Below are positions 1 to 7,807 of a DNA stretch of 39,697 nucleotides, piece after piece. The DNA is from Shewanella surugensis (GTDB lineage Bacteria > Pseudomonadota > Gammaproteobacteria > Enterobacterales > Shewanellaceae): positions 1 through 39,697 of the forward strand of contig NZ_JAKIKS010000045.1 of NCBI RefSeq assembly GCF_023284005.1, written 5' to 3'. The notes below the pieces were generated by a model, which did no database searches, was not told the origin of the DNA, and worked only from the letters and a program-made list of their open reading frames with translations. The translations under genes and the position numbers were made by a program. Position 1 is the stretch's first letter, and every line of letters begins with the position of its first letter.

Positions 1-1
1 A

Positions 2-103
2 TGGTTATCTTGCCATGATTTTATCACTTTTGATGCACTCAAAGAGAGTGTAAAAAACATCATGGATAATTATCCGTCAAAATATACGATAACTTTTAGT
101 TAA
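2..103 (+). pseudogene. IS630-type transposase, C-terminal tail (cut by window edge)
   Basis: An open frame entering from the left edge encodes 33 residues starting WLSCHDF and ending YTITFS before TAA. The pattern (W-L, then a short helix with F, then a DALKESVKNIMDN-like helix) resembles the extreme C-terminus of IS630/DDE_3 transposases, which end just after the last catalytic acidic residue. That residue would lie outside the window, so whether the element is intact cannot be judged. The family call rests on a short stretch and is tentative. Confidence 0.5.
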
Positions 104-213
104 GCACTTACAAGTAATACCAGTTGAAACAATCAACATTCTATATTATTAAGCTTATAAACTCTGCTTTATAAAATAGAAAAAGATCAACTCCACTAAT
201 ACTTACTTAATCA

Positions 214-1134
214 TCATTGCTTTACGTCAACTTCAAGCGTTCGAGTTCTATCGTTTACTTCTAATACATGTTGTTCGTTAATAGGTAAATATTTTGGTGG
301 GGCAAATAAAATACTCAACCTCTGTCTCACACTTAATCCTTTTCCCCTTACCTCTTGCCACATGCTTCCCCACTCTTTGAAAGTGACAACAAAGGGGTTA
401 AAACTCTTCACTGAGTGAGTAATACCGTAAAGAACCCGCTCTTTTTCAGGCTCAAATGTGCCAAAAAGTCGATCCCAAATAATAAAAACCCCCGCATAGT
501 TTTTATCTATATATTGAGGATTCCGCCCATGATGTACCCTGTGATGCGAAGGAGTATTCAATATCCACTCTAAAATACCTAATGATTGAATTGTCTGCGT
601 ATGTACAAAAAATTGTAGCCCCAAATTGAGTAGCACAGAAAAAATCACCCAACGTGGCTCGAAGCCTAAAATAACCAAGGGGATCCAAAAAATCCACATT
701 CCGACTAATGGGTACAATAAACTCTGCCTAAACGCGGTACTAAAGTTCATGGTTTCAGAGCTGTGATGAGTAACATGAGCCGCCCACATCCAACGAATTC
801 GATGGCTTGCGCGATGGAACCAGTAATAACAAAAATCTTGCGCTAACACCAATAAAAAGAAGTAGCTCCAGGTCATTTCAATTGAAAACAGACGCCAATT
901 AAAAAAGTAAAAATAAAGTTCAATAATCAATAAGCCAGCAACCAGATCCGCAGTTTGATGCATTGCAGCCAAGCTAAAATTACAAAGTACTTCAGGTAAT
1001 CGATATTGTGAACTTAATGGGGCCGTTGGTTTTTTATTAACAAAGTACCATTCAATAATCATGAAAACATAAAAAATAGGGGCTAAGATCAGCAGCAGTA
1101 ATTCGGGATACTTAATTAATCCATTAATATCCAT
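214..1134 (-). CDS. Sterol desaturase / fatty acid hydroxylase superfamily membrane protein
   Basis: This 306-residue integral membrane protein is predicted to use a di-iron centre for O2-dependent hydroxylation or desaturation of a lipid. The histidine clusters are visible: HRASH at residues 107-111, HVTHH at 120-124 and SHHRVHH around 196-202. Hydrophobic segments lie near residues 10-30, 62-80, 90-105 and 140-180. Length and His spacing fit the FA_hydroxylase family. It lies 98 bases downstream of the DUF2804 gene on the same strand, so the two may be cotranscribed. The substrate cannot be read from the sequence; bacterial members act on sterol-like, carotenoid or alkylglycerol lipids. Confidence 0.88.
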   Translation of the reverse strand: MDINGLIKYPELLLLILAPIFYVFMIIEWYFVNKKPTAPLSSQYRLPEVLCNFSLAAMHQTADLVAGLLIIELYFYFFNWRLFSIEMTWSYFFLLVLAQDFCYYWFHRASHRIRWMWAAHVTHHSSETMNFSTAFRQSLLYPLVGMWIFWIPLVILGFEPRWVIFSVLLNLGLQFFVHTQTIQSLGILEWILNTPSHHRVHHGRNPQYIDKNYAGVFIIWDRLFGTFEPEKERVLYGITHSVKSFNPFVVTFKEWGSMWQEVRGKGLSVRQRLSILFAPPKYLPINEQHVLEVNDRTRTLEVDVKQ

Positions 1135-1232
1135 ACGTTATTGTTCCTTTTTTCATCGTATCTTTTCTCATTCATAAAATGGCTTTTAACGTCCAACCGT
1201 CTAGGCTCACTTTATTTAACCAATAGTGATTA

Positions 1233-2306
1233 TCACCATTTGGCATAATGATCTTCGGCTAACCCTATCACATTATTTAGCTTATGCACTCTACCGCTAT
1301 TATCAATAATCGTCCCAGTGTAATAACCTAAATACTGCCTAAAGTTACTCTTAATAAAGAGTAAATTTATTTTTTCTCGTCGAAGATTTTTGATAGTAAA
1401 TATTAAATCAACACAAGCATCTTCTGAATAGAGACGCCAACGGTTTTGTGCAAGTAAGTCTGATCCCGAACGCTGTAAATAAGAAAAATCAAAATGCACT
1501 GGACTAAGCGGATGTCGTTCACCATTAAACCAAAACACATTCTCATTCGTCCCCGTTTCATTGACACCCGATGCTAAATTCAATCCTATTATCGAGCCAT
1601 TAAAATGCGCATTAATACTCCCCCAACGCCAACTGGTTTCTCGGCGCATAAAGCCTGCTGAAAAATCATAATTTGCCAGCGCCTTTTCAAGCGAGATCAC
1701 TTTATTATCAATTGATAATGAGCCCACTACATTGAGACCATTATGCTTTTGAGTATAAGTCCAGCCGTTATAACCCGTTGGTGTGCACATAGCAATAGGT
1801 AGACTTAACACTTGAGGGCTAATATCTACATTAACAACTAATCTTGCCGTTTTAACCTCAAGGTGCCAACAGCCTTGCTCAATAATGAACTTTACCTCAC
1901 CTTTTCTACTGTTAATATAAGCGACGCCATCCATAGGAGAGTGAGACATTTGATAACCGAATGAGCCAAGCTTAAGCCACTGAGTTTCAATCAGTTCATC
2001 ATTTTTAATGTCATAAAAATAACAAAAAGCACTGCCCAAATAACGAATATCCGCTATTGCCACAGCAACAATATATTCAGGAGTGACAATACTAACAAAC
2101 TGAAATTGTTTAAAATCCAAGTATTTAGATAATGAAGACGCAGGTTTATCCATGTTAGTCACGTAGCTGAAATTTTCAATACCTAATGCAGCCACCGGTC
2201 CATCAAATTGACCAAAAACCACTTTACCCACTTTACTAATTAAACATTCAGGCGCAGCCATCCCGAGTGAGGAGGGCGTAGTAGGTTTTATTTGAGTTAA
2301 TTTCAT
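1233..2306 (-). CDS. DUF2804 domain protein
   Basis: This 357-residue protein has no signal peptide or membrane segment. It matches the style of the DUF2804 family: an N-terminal region describing a beta-rich fold, a central stretch CTPTGYNGWTYTQK near residue 175, and a C-terminal segment with WRWGSINAHFNG followed by NLASGVNETGTNENVFW. The family is widespread in marine gammaproteobacteria but its activity is unknown to me. The ATG at 2306 opens directly into conserved-looking sequence. It is followed by the desaturase-like gene on the same strand, hinting at a shared lipid-related role, which is inference only. Confidence 0.75.
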   Translation of the reverse strand: MKLTQIKPTTPSSLGMAAPECLISKVGKVVFGQFDGPVAALGIENFSYVTNMDKPASSLSKYLDFKQFQFVSIVTPEYIVAVAIADIRYLGSAFCYFYDIKNDELIETQWLKLGSFGYQMSHSPMDGVAYINSRKGEVKFIIEQGCWHLEVKTARLVVNVDISPQVLSLPIAMCTPTGYNGWTYTQKHNGLNVVGSLSIDNKVISLEKALANYDFSAGFMRRETSWRWGSINAHFNGSIIGLNLASGVNETGTNENVFWFNGERHPLSPVHFDFSYLQRSGSDLLAQNRWRLYSEDACVDLIFTIKNLRREKINLLFIKSNFRQYLGYYTGTIIDNSGRVHKLNNVIGLAEDHYAKW

Positions 2307-2550
2307 CCGCTCTTATTCCTTAAGCAATACGCATTATTCGCCCAGTAAAAACACAGAACGATCTTCTGCTGAGTAAATTCCACCCAATGACTGTACGTTA
2401 AAAACCTTTGACTAACAATCACAAGCCTTATCTCTCCTTAAAGCCGTTAAAGAAGGTTTGGCTATTAAAATGAAGTAAGCACGTTGCACTCTGGCATAGA
2501 AAACCAATTCTGGTATCCTATTGCGTTCCATTATAGAGAGAATTAACACC

Positions 2551-3159
2551 ATGATAATGAGACATTTCTATTTATTACTGCTTGTTTCAATCGGTCTAAC
2601 AGGCTGTACAAGTTATTCGCCACGTTATATAGCCTTAAATCCACAAGTTCCCATTATCAACGTGCAAACTGCCGAACATACAAGCATTTCAATGAGTACA
2701 ACCGATATTAGACCGTTCCAATATATTGTTCGTTTCATTGATGATGGAAACGTGACTCGTCAAATCAGTGCCAGTGAGCCTTTACGCGATCAAATGAATC
2801 GTGTTTTACAAGCTGGATTACAAGAAGCGGGTTATCAAGTCTCTTCAGATCCCCATAATTCTGTAGAATTTCAAATTGAAAAATTGCTCACCAATGTTGA
2901 TGAAGGCGTATTCGGGTTTACAGCCAAGACTGAAATTATTATCAATGCCGTAGCCAATAAACAGCGAGACATTATAACTGGCGCCAGTACCAAAACGGAA
3001 AGAAAAACACTCAATAAACGTTTTCGGATCAAAGCGATGCTCAAAAAACCACTGAGTCCTGATTTTGCCACTTTGGAGCTTGAAATAAATAAACAACTCG
3101 CCATACTCACACAAGAAATCATTACGGATCCAGAGCTTAATCAATTCATTCAAGGATAG
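2551..3159 (+). CDS. yajG: YajG-family lipoprotein
   Basis: This is a predicted outer-membrane lipoprotein of about 202 residues. The N-terminus is a lipoprotein signal (MRHFYLLLLVSIGL followed by lipobox LTGC). The mature part carries the YajG-type domain, including a DIRPF-like segment and a long C-terminal helix. An upstream in-frame TTG at 2521 is possible, but the ATG at 2551 (or 2557) sits after an AGAGAG ribosome-binding stretch at 2535-2540 and puts a normal signal peptide at the start. The cyclophilin gene begins 10 bases after the stop, so the two are probably cotranscribed. YajG's biochemical role is not established. Confidence 0.85.
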   Translation: MIMRHFYLLLLVSIGLTGCTSYSPRYIALNPQVPIINVQTAEHTSISMSTTDIRPFQYIVRFIDDGNVTRQISASEPLRDQMNRVLQAGLQEAGYQVSSDPHNSVEFQIEKLLTNVDEGVFGFTAKTEIIINAVANKQRDIITGASTKTERKTLNKRFRIKAMLKKPLSPDFATLELEINKQLAILTQEIITDPELNQFIQG

Positions 3160-3169
3160 AATCAACACA

Positions 3170-3760
3170 ATGAAAACGCTTAATCATTACCTTGCAGGTC
3201 TGTTATTTTTATTTATGAGCCACAATGCGTTTGCTAGCGACATTCAGCCTAATACTTTATTTCCTAAAGTAAAACTGACAACCAGCATGGGCACAATCAT
3301 TGTTGAATTAGATAGAAGCCGGGCACCTATCACTGTGGATAATTTCCTCACCTATGTGGTCAATGGACATTATGATAATACGCTCTTTCATCGCATCATT
3401 CCCGGATTTGTCATACAAGGAGGGGGGCTTGATTTACAAGAAAATGAAAAGCCAACTTCAGCCCCTATTGTTAACGAATCGGGCAATGGACTGTCTAATG
3501 CCGTAGGGACGATCGCTATGGCAAGAGAGAATGAACCTCATACAGCAACCAGTCAATTCTACTTTAATATAGGTGATAATGAACGACTCGACCCTTCTTC
3601 TCGCCGTTGGGGATATGCTGTTTTTGGTTATGTTATCCAAGGTGAAGAAGTCCTTTTAGCCATGTCATCAGTCCCCACCCAGATCAATGAAAAATTAAAT
3701 TGGCCCGATTTCCCCATCAAGGGGATTATTTTACTAAAAGCAGAATTATTACCAAGATAA
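3170..3760 (+). CDS. Periplasmic peptidyl-prolyl cis-trans isomerase (cyclophilin, PpiA type)
   Basis: This 196-residue cyclophilin catalyses cis-trans isomerisation of prolyl bonds, probably in the periplasm. A signal peptide (residues 1-22, ending AFA) precedes the catalytic domain. Hallmarks are FHRIIPGFVIQGGG around residues 65-78 (catalytic Arg and Phe), SQFYFN near 127 and the final VFGYVIQG strand. It lacks the tryptophan of eukaryotic cyclophilins that binds cyclosporin, as usual in bacteria. It is 10 bases downstream of yajG. Confidence 0.93.
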   Translation: MKTLNHYLAGLLFLFMSHNAFASDIQPNTLFPKVKLTTSMGTIIVELDRSRAPITVDNFLTYVVNGHYDNTLFHRIIPGFVIQGGGLDLQENEKPTSAPIVNESGNGLSNAVGTIAMARENEPHTATSQFYFNIGDNERLDPSSRRWGYAVFGYVIQGEEVLLAMSSVPTQINEKLNWPDFPIKGIILLKAELLPR

Positions 3761-3837
3761 ATATACCTCCAAACCCGTTAATTTGGCTATAAGCAACCTA
3801 TCAATATAGATAGGTCTTAAACAATAAACAATATAAA

Positions 3838-3853
3838 AGTGATCTATGTCACA
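3838..3853 (+). promoter_or_regulatory. Candidate CRP-binding site
   Basis: AGTGA-TCTATG-TCACA matches the TGTGA-N6-TCACA consensus at nine of ten core positions. The centre (3845.5) is about 68 bases upstream of the start site expected from the -10-like TATACT at 3902-3907, close to the class I geometry of CRP-activated promoters. It faces the orphan gene at 3938. Confidence 0.6.
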
Positions 3854-3901
3854 AAAATGTCATTTTTGGCTATTTTTATTTCAAGTCATTAATTTTACTT
3901 C

Positions 3902-3907
3902 TATACT
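3902..3907 (+). promoter_or_regulatory. -10 element of the orphan gene promoter
   Basis: TATACT lies 30 bases upstream of the ATG at 3938. The -35 position (TTTCAA, 3879-3884) is a poor match to consensus, as expected for an activator-dependent promoter. A perfect Shine-Dalgarno AAGGAGG with 7-base spacing follows immediately before the start codon. Confidence 0.5.
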
Positions 3908-3937
3908 TAAGTTGCACAGCAAAAAGGAGGCAACTCA

Positions 3938-4258
3938 ATGACACCTAATGAGTTCATTGATGATAAAGCACCCCAGCTGGCAATGTATGGAAAAGCATTT
4001 TTAGGTGAACAATTAGAATTTAATGAAATTCAATTATATTTATGGGACACCTTAGAAGAATGGCAAATGTATAACCATCAAGGGGATGCACAAACTGATA
4101 TTGAAAAAGTGTTCTGGCACCTGCTTCATGCCTTTGATCGATGGCCTGATTGGATGATCCGTGGTAATCATTTTTTAAGGCAGCAAATCGATGACTGTTG
4201 TGATTATTTGAGCATTGGGGGAAATATTCCCCAAGGTTGCATAGGGATCAGACCTTAA
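3938..4258 (+). CDS. Conserved-looking small soluble protein of unknown function
   Basis: I do not recognise a family for this 106-residue protein. It is acidic, rich in Trp and Tyr (LWDTLEEWQMY, FWHLLHAFDRWPDWM), has no signal peptide or membrane segment, and contains a paired Cys near DDCCDYL plus a further Cys near the end. The near-perfect ribosome-binding site, its own promoter, a candidate CRP site upstream and a terminator 25 bases downstream show that it is a real, independently regulated single gene. It may relate to carbon or respiratory status because CRP controls such genes in Shewanella; that is inference. Confidence 0.75.
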   Translation: MTPNEFIDDKAPQLAMYGKAFLGEQLEFNEIQLYLWDTLEEWQMYNHQGDAQTDIEKVFWHLLHAFDRWPDWMIRGNHFLRQQIDDCCDYLSIGGNIPQGCIGIRP

Positions 4259-4283
4259 TTTCATATCGACTCATCATCGACAA

Positions 4284-4314
4284 AAGCCTGAATAATTCAC
4301 ATTCAGGCTTTTTC
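4284..4314 (+). terminator. Rho-independent terminator after the orphan gene
   Basis: A perfect 10-bp stem (AAGCCTGAAT / ATTCAGGCTT) with a 7-base loop is followed by TTTTT-like sequence. An A-run on the left lets it act on the opposite strand too. Confidence 0.9.
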
Positions 4315-4344
4315 ATTTTAAGCCTAAAAAGAGTATTTTTAAGC

Positions 4345-5118
4345 TTAAATCGATAAATCCGTATTCTTTGTTTCCTTTGAAAAAAGGATAAACATTTGAT
4401 GAGGATAATGAACAACAGCGGTCTTGAAAGGGTGAGGATTTAGCTTATTTTCTTTTTGTCTTTGTAAAAACAATGGTGACTCATTAGTAAAAGACAATAC
4501 GATGACAACGATAACACCTAGAAAGGCAAAAAATAAAAAAGATAACCGCCAGCCCCAATTGCTCATTTGCTCATTTGCTCATTTGCTCAGCTGTTAGCCA
4601 TGAACTTAATAAATAAAAAGAGTAAATTCCCAATACGAAACCAACAAATATGCCCACCATAACAAACGATGTCACTAATCCTTTTCGATTTTCTGGTGCT
4701 GACTCAATCAGTAAAGAACCAGAATTAGTGGGTTCTGCACTTATCGACATGGTTTGTAATATACGTAGAATAGTTAACAACAAAGGTGAAAAGAAACCAA
4801 TAGAATCATAAGAAGGCAACAAGCCTATCAAAGCGGTGATCACAGAAGAAATAATCACTGTCGCCATGAGGGTATTTTTCCTGCCGTGTTTATCGGCATA
4901 AACACCAGCAATAGCAGAACCTATGGGACGAAATAAAAACCCCAATGCAAAAACAATAAAATACAAAATATATGCATTAGAACTTGAAGTAAAAGGGAAA
5001 AAACTTTAGATAACACTAAAGAAAAATAAGCGTATAACGCAAAATCAGCCCATGCAACCGTATTCCCTAAAATAATAGCAATTGATAATTTTTTATCAAT
5101 TTTATCATATAGTAACAT
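4345..5118 (-). pseudogene. Broken MHS-family MFS transporter (ProP-like)
   Basis: Three minus-strand pieces make up the N-terminal half of a metabolite:H+ symporter. The first piece (5118 to about 4990) contains LGNTVAWADFALYAYFS, the equivalent of the GNxxEWYDFxxY start of the family. A one-base loss in a T-tract (now six T) near 4990 shifts frame. The middle piece carries FLFRPIGSAIAGVYADKHGRK, the MFS loop 2-3 motif. A tandem 8-bp repeat at 4558-4588 shifts frame again, and the final piece (NWGWRLSFLFF onwards) stops at 4345 after about six membrane segments instead of twelve. The two shifts cancel, but the middle is out of frame and the C-terminal half is missing. Confidence 0.88.
4558..4588. 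repeat. 8-bp tandem repeat (ATTTGCTC) inside the broken MFS gene
   Basis: There are three perfect copies of ATTTGCTC preceded by a seven-base partial copy (ATTGCTC). The expected protein reading EQMSNWGW needs only two units, so two extra units (16 bp) account for the frameshift. Confidence 0.9.
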
Positions 5119-5284
5119 ATGGATTCCAAAATAATGAATACCCCCGGTCCTTAAATTGAAGTGTAGTTCAAAAACATACTCAGCATATCAGCAGCCAGTG
5201 ATACCCATTTGTTAATCATATTAACCTTGAACCTTAAACCCGTCCCGCTTAAGCTAGCCTTAACTAACATGACGCAGTGATTTT

Positions 5285-6655
5285 ATGACATTAGCCAGCG
5301 CTCACTTCCAACAATTTAAACAAGCCCTTTCCATCTATCGCCATAAACGTGTCCTTGTTTTACTCTTTCTCGGGTTTTCATCAGGGTTACCATTAATGTT
5401 AGTGTTTTCTACACTGTCATTCTGGCTCAGAGAAGCTGGCGTTGATCGAACCGCAATTGGATACTTTAGTTGGATAGCCTTAACTTATGGTTTCAAGTGG
5501 GCATGGTCTCCACTCGTTGATAGGCTGTCCTTACCTATTCTGACCCGATTGTTAGGCAGAAGACGTGCTTGGATGTTGCTTTCTCAGAGCTTGGTTGTCG
5601 TGGCTATTATGGGAATGAGCCAAAGTAATCCGCTCAATGATCTTAAAAGTCTCGCTTTATTTGCATTCATGATCGCTTTTTCTTCTGCAACCCAAGATAT
5701 TGTGATTGATGCCTTTCGCATCGAATCTGCTCCGCAAAAAATGCAAGCGGCATTAGCCGCAGCCTATCAAGTGGGTTACCGTAGCGCAATGATCATCGCT
5801 ACCGCTGGTGCATTAACCATTGCAGCTTGGGTTGAGCCTGATAGCCAAACATATAATTTACTCGCTTGGCAAACAGCCTATCTCGTCATGGCAGGATTTA
5901 TGGCGGTTGGAATATTAACCACACTTTTGTGCCGTGAACCCAATGTTGAAACCAAAGAGGCTGATGAACAAGAAGCACAGCTTAAACTTGAATTATCAAA
6001 CCGCTACCCAGCGCAAATAGCAGGAATAATATCTTGGTTATATACCGCTGCCGTTTTACCTTTCGTTGATTTTTTTAAACGTTATGGTCGCAGTGCTATT
6101 TTAATCTTACTGCTCGTTTCCTGCTACCGCATTTCAGATATTGTAATGGGCATAATGGCCAATGTGTTTTACGTTGATATGGGATTTTCTAAAACTGAAA
6201 TCGCCACCATAACCAAAGTGTATGGATTAATAATGACCTTAGTTGGGGCAGGATTCGGTGGGGTCTTAATTGCGCGTTTTGGCACAATGAAAATTCTCTT
6301 TTTAGGCGCTGTACTTGCATCAATCACCAATGTCTTATTCGCCTACCAAGCCATGATAGGGTATAACACGACAGTACTTACCACTATCATCTCTATTGAT
6401 AATTTCTCTGCTGGTATTGCGACATCAGCCTTTATCGCTTATTTATCGAGCTTAACCAGTAGTGGTTATAGCGCGACTCAATACGCCTTATTGTCTTCAA
6501 TCATGTTGTTATTCCCCAAATTTATCGCGGGATTCTCTGGGGTCTATATTGATCACTTTGATTATATTAGCTTCTTTATTGGTACCAGTATTATCGGTAT
6601 CCCCGTATTGGGCCTCATCTTACTGGTTAACAAATATGCCCCCCATCCAGAATGA
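5285..6655 (+). CDS. ampG: AmpG-family muropeptide permease
   Basis: This 456-residue MFS-type inner-membrane transporter is predicted to import anhydromuropeptides for cell wall recycling. The N-terminus reads VLLFLGFSSGLPLML, followed by LREAGVDRTAIGYFSW, the typical AmpG start, then FKWAWSPLVDRL and RRRAWMLLSQ. A later segment SSATQDIVIDAFRIE is also characteristic of AmpG. About 12-14 hydrophobic segments span the protein. The start ATG at 5285 has only a weak ribosome-binding site but begins the expected short cytoplasmic tail. It stands alone between a pseudogene and convergent yajQ. Imported muropeptides can act as beta-lactamase inducers in related organisms. Confidence 0.92.
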   Translation: MTLASAHFQQFKQALSIYRHKRVLVLLFLGFSSGLPLMLVFSTLSFWLREAGVDRTAIGYFSWIALTYGFKWAWSPLVDRLSLPILTRLLGRRRAWMLLSQSLVVVAIMGMSQSNPLNDLKSLALFAFMIAFSSATQDIVIDAFRIESAPQKMQAALAAAYQVGYRSAMIIATAGALTIAAWVEPDSQTYNLLAWQTAYLVMAGFMAVGILTTLLCREPNVETKEADEQEAQLKLELSNRYPAQIAGIISWLYTAAVLPFVDFFKRYGRSAILILLLVSCYRISDIVMGIMANVFYVDMGFSKTEIATITKVYGLIMTLVGAGFGGVLIARFGTMKILFLGAVLASITNVLFAYQAMIGYNTTVLTTIISIDNFSAGIATSAFIAYLSSLTSSGYSATQYALLSSIMLLFPKFIAGFSGVYIDHFDYISFFIGTSIIGIPVLGLILLVNKYAPHPE

Positions 6656-6667
6656 CCCCTAAAAACA

Positions 6668-6687
6668 AAGCCCTCACAGGAGGGCTT
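6668..6687. terminator. Shared terminator between ampG and yajQ
   Basis: A perfect 8-bp stem AAGCCCTC / GAGGGCTT with loop ACAG. On the minus strand it is followed by a T-rich run (TTTGTTTTT), so it is best suited to end yajQ; on the plus strand it follows the ampG stop by 12 bases. Confidence 0.8.
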
Positions 6688-6694
6688 ATTCAAC

Positions 6695-6741
6695 ATATAC
6701 CCAAGTTCATTTAAGATGCAGAGATCAACGGGCTTGGATAT
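6695..6741. repeat. Short interspersed imperfect palindrome next to yajQ
   Basis: The segment begins ATATACCCAAGTTCATTTAA and ends GGGCTTGGATAT, so its ends form an inverted repeat (ATAtaCCCAAG against CTTGGATAT). It resembles the small dispersed ATACCCAAG-type repeats I associate with Vibrio and Shewanella genomes. A shorter piece, GGCTTGGATAT, recurs at about 27595-27605. It abuts the yajQ stop codon. Confidence 0.45.
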
Positions 6742-7226
6742 TAATCTCTAAAGTTATCAAACTGAAAAGGCTGACCTAAATCGGCTCCTTTTGCCAGAGT
6801 CATCACAGCTTGCAAGTCATCTCGTTTTTTTCCTGTGACTCTCACTGAGTCACCTTGAATCGACGATTGTACTTTTAATTTACTGTCTTTAATCAACTTA
6901 ACTAATTTTTTGGCTATCAGGGTTTCGATGCCTTGCTTGAAGTTCACTTTTAAAGAAAATGTCTTGCCGCTATGTACGGCTTTATCGTCGACATCCATCG
7001 AGGCGGGATCAATATTTCGCTTACTTAACTGCATACGCAAAATATCAACCAATTGCTTGCATTGAAAATCATCCTCTGCCGATAACGTTACCATATGATC
7101 TTTATATTCAACGCTCGCCTCTTTACCACGAAAGTCAAAACGACTACTGAGTTCACGTCGCGAATTATCCACAGCATTACGTAATTCAACTTCATCAACT
7201 TCGGATACTATGTCCATAGAAGGCAT
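6741..7226 (-). CDS. yajQ: YajQ family nucleotide (cyclic di-GMP) binding protein
   Basis: This 161-residue cytoplasmic protein starts [19 protein letters not shown], the canonical YajQ opening, and contains [14 protein letters not shown] near residue 25 and [10 protein letters not shown] near 135. The family has two ferredoxin-like repeats; members bind cyclic di-GMP in Xanthomonas and relatives, and nucleic acid or nucleotide binding has been reported for others. Full length matches the family. It converges with ampG and shares its terminator. Confidence 0.95.
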   Translation of the reverse strand: MPSMDIVSEVDEVELRNAVDNSRRELSSRFDFRGKEASVEYKDHMVTLSAEDDFQCKQLVDILRMQLSKRNIDPASMDVDDKAVHSGKTFSLKVNFKQGIETLIAKKLVKLIKDSKLKVQSSIQGDSVRVTGKKRDDLQAVMTLAKGADLGQPFQFDNFRD

Positions 7227-7345
7227 AATTTGGCTGTCCTATTACTCATTAAAAAATAAATACTAGTGTACCCATGGAGCAAGTAAAGTTGAAGGTGTAA
7301 AAGATAAAATAAGCTTATAGGTGACTTTAGGTGGTAATTTGGCCT

Positions 7346-7753
7346 ATGATAAACTCAAACAACAACACGACGCCTAAGCTTGTGAGCACTAAACCCTTTA
7401 TATTTAAAATTGCACTTGTGGTATCATTTATACTAATCAGTTACTTAGTATTCTCACAACCCAATTTCAATCCATCTTGGATCCCTTATTTCGATAAGCT
7501 CGCCCACTTTGGTAGCTTTTTCTTACTGTCTTATTTAGCCTACTTTGCTTTTAAGCCTAATCATTATACCTTAGTGAGCATTTTAGGTTTCTATGCCATG
7601 GCGATAGAAGTTGTGCAATCACTATTACCTTACCGCAGTGCCTCTTTTGCCGATCTCCTCGCCGATTTTGTTGGCATGTTATGTTTCTATTTATCCCATT
7701 TAATCTATCTTCAGCTCACTCAAAAAATGAATGAAATATCATCAAAACATTAA
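7346..7753 (+). CDS. VanZ-like small membrane protein
   Basis: This protein of about 135 residues has four hydrophobic segments (roughly residues 22-40, 55-70, 75-95, 105-125). It shows the VanZ-like signature: DKLAHFGSFFLLSYLAYF in the second segment and AIEVVQSLLPYRSASFADLLADFVG before the last one. I chose the ATG at 7346 over the GTG at 7331 because AGGTGG (7329-7334), a good ribosome-binding site, overlaps the GTG and lies 11 bases before the ATG. The function of VanZ-like proteins outside glycopeptide resistance is unknown; resistance should not be inferred. Confidence 0.85.
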   Translation: MINSNNNTTPKLVSTKPFIFKIALVVSFILISYLVFSQPNFNPSWIPYFDKLAHFGSFFLLSYLAYFAFKPNHYTLVSILGFYAMAIEVVQSLLPYRSASFADLLADFVGMLCFYLSHLIYLQLTQKMNEISSKH

Positions 7754-7761
7754 TGCTGTTT

Positions 7762-7770
7762 TGGTATAAT
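7762..7770 (+). promoter_or_regulatory. Extended -10 promoter for panE
   Basis: TGGTATAAT is a perfect extended -10 (TGnTATAAT). It begins 9 bases after the vanZ-like stop and about 40 bases before the likely panE start, giving a leader of about 30 bases. No convincing -35 is seen, which an extended -10 can tolerate. Confidence 0.6.
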
Positions 7771-7807
7771 AAAAAGCCTTTTATATGATGACATGTACCG
7801 TTTCAAT

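Noticed and set aside
3170..3760. Reading the minus-strand frames opposite yajG and the cyclophilin as genes
   Set aside because: They are shadows lying inside well-supported genes and have no ribosome-binding sites or recognisable content.
4345..5118. Working phase-variable transporter
   Set aside because: The C-terminal half is missing, so no change in repeat number would restore a 12-segment protein.
7346..7753. Glycopeptide resistance role for the VanZ-like protein
   Set aside because: Only the VanZ-like domain is shared; there is no vanA-type gene cluster, and such proteins are common in ordinary chromosomes.
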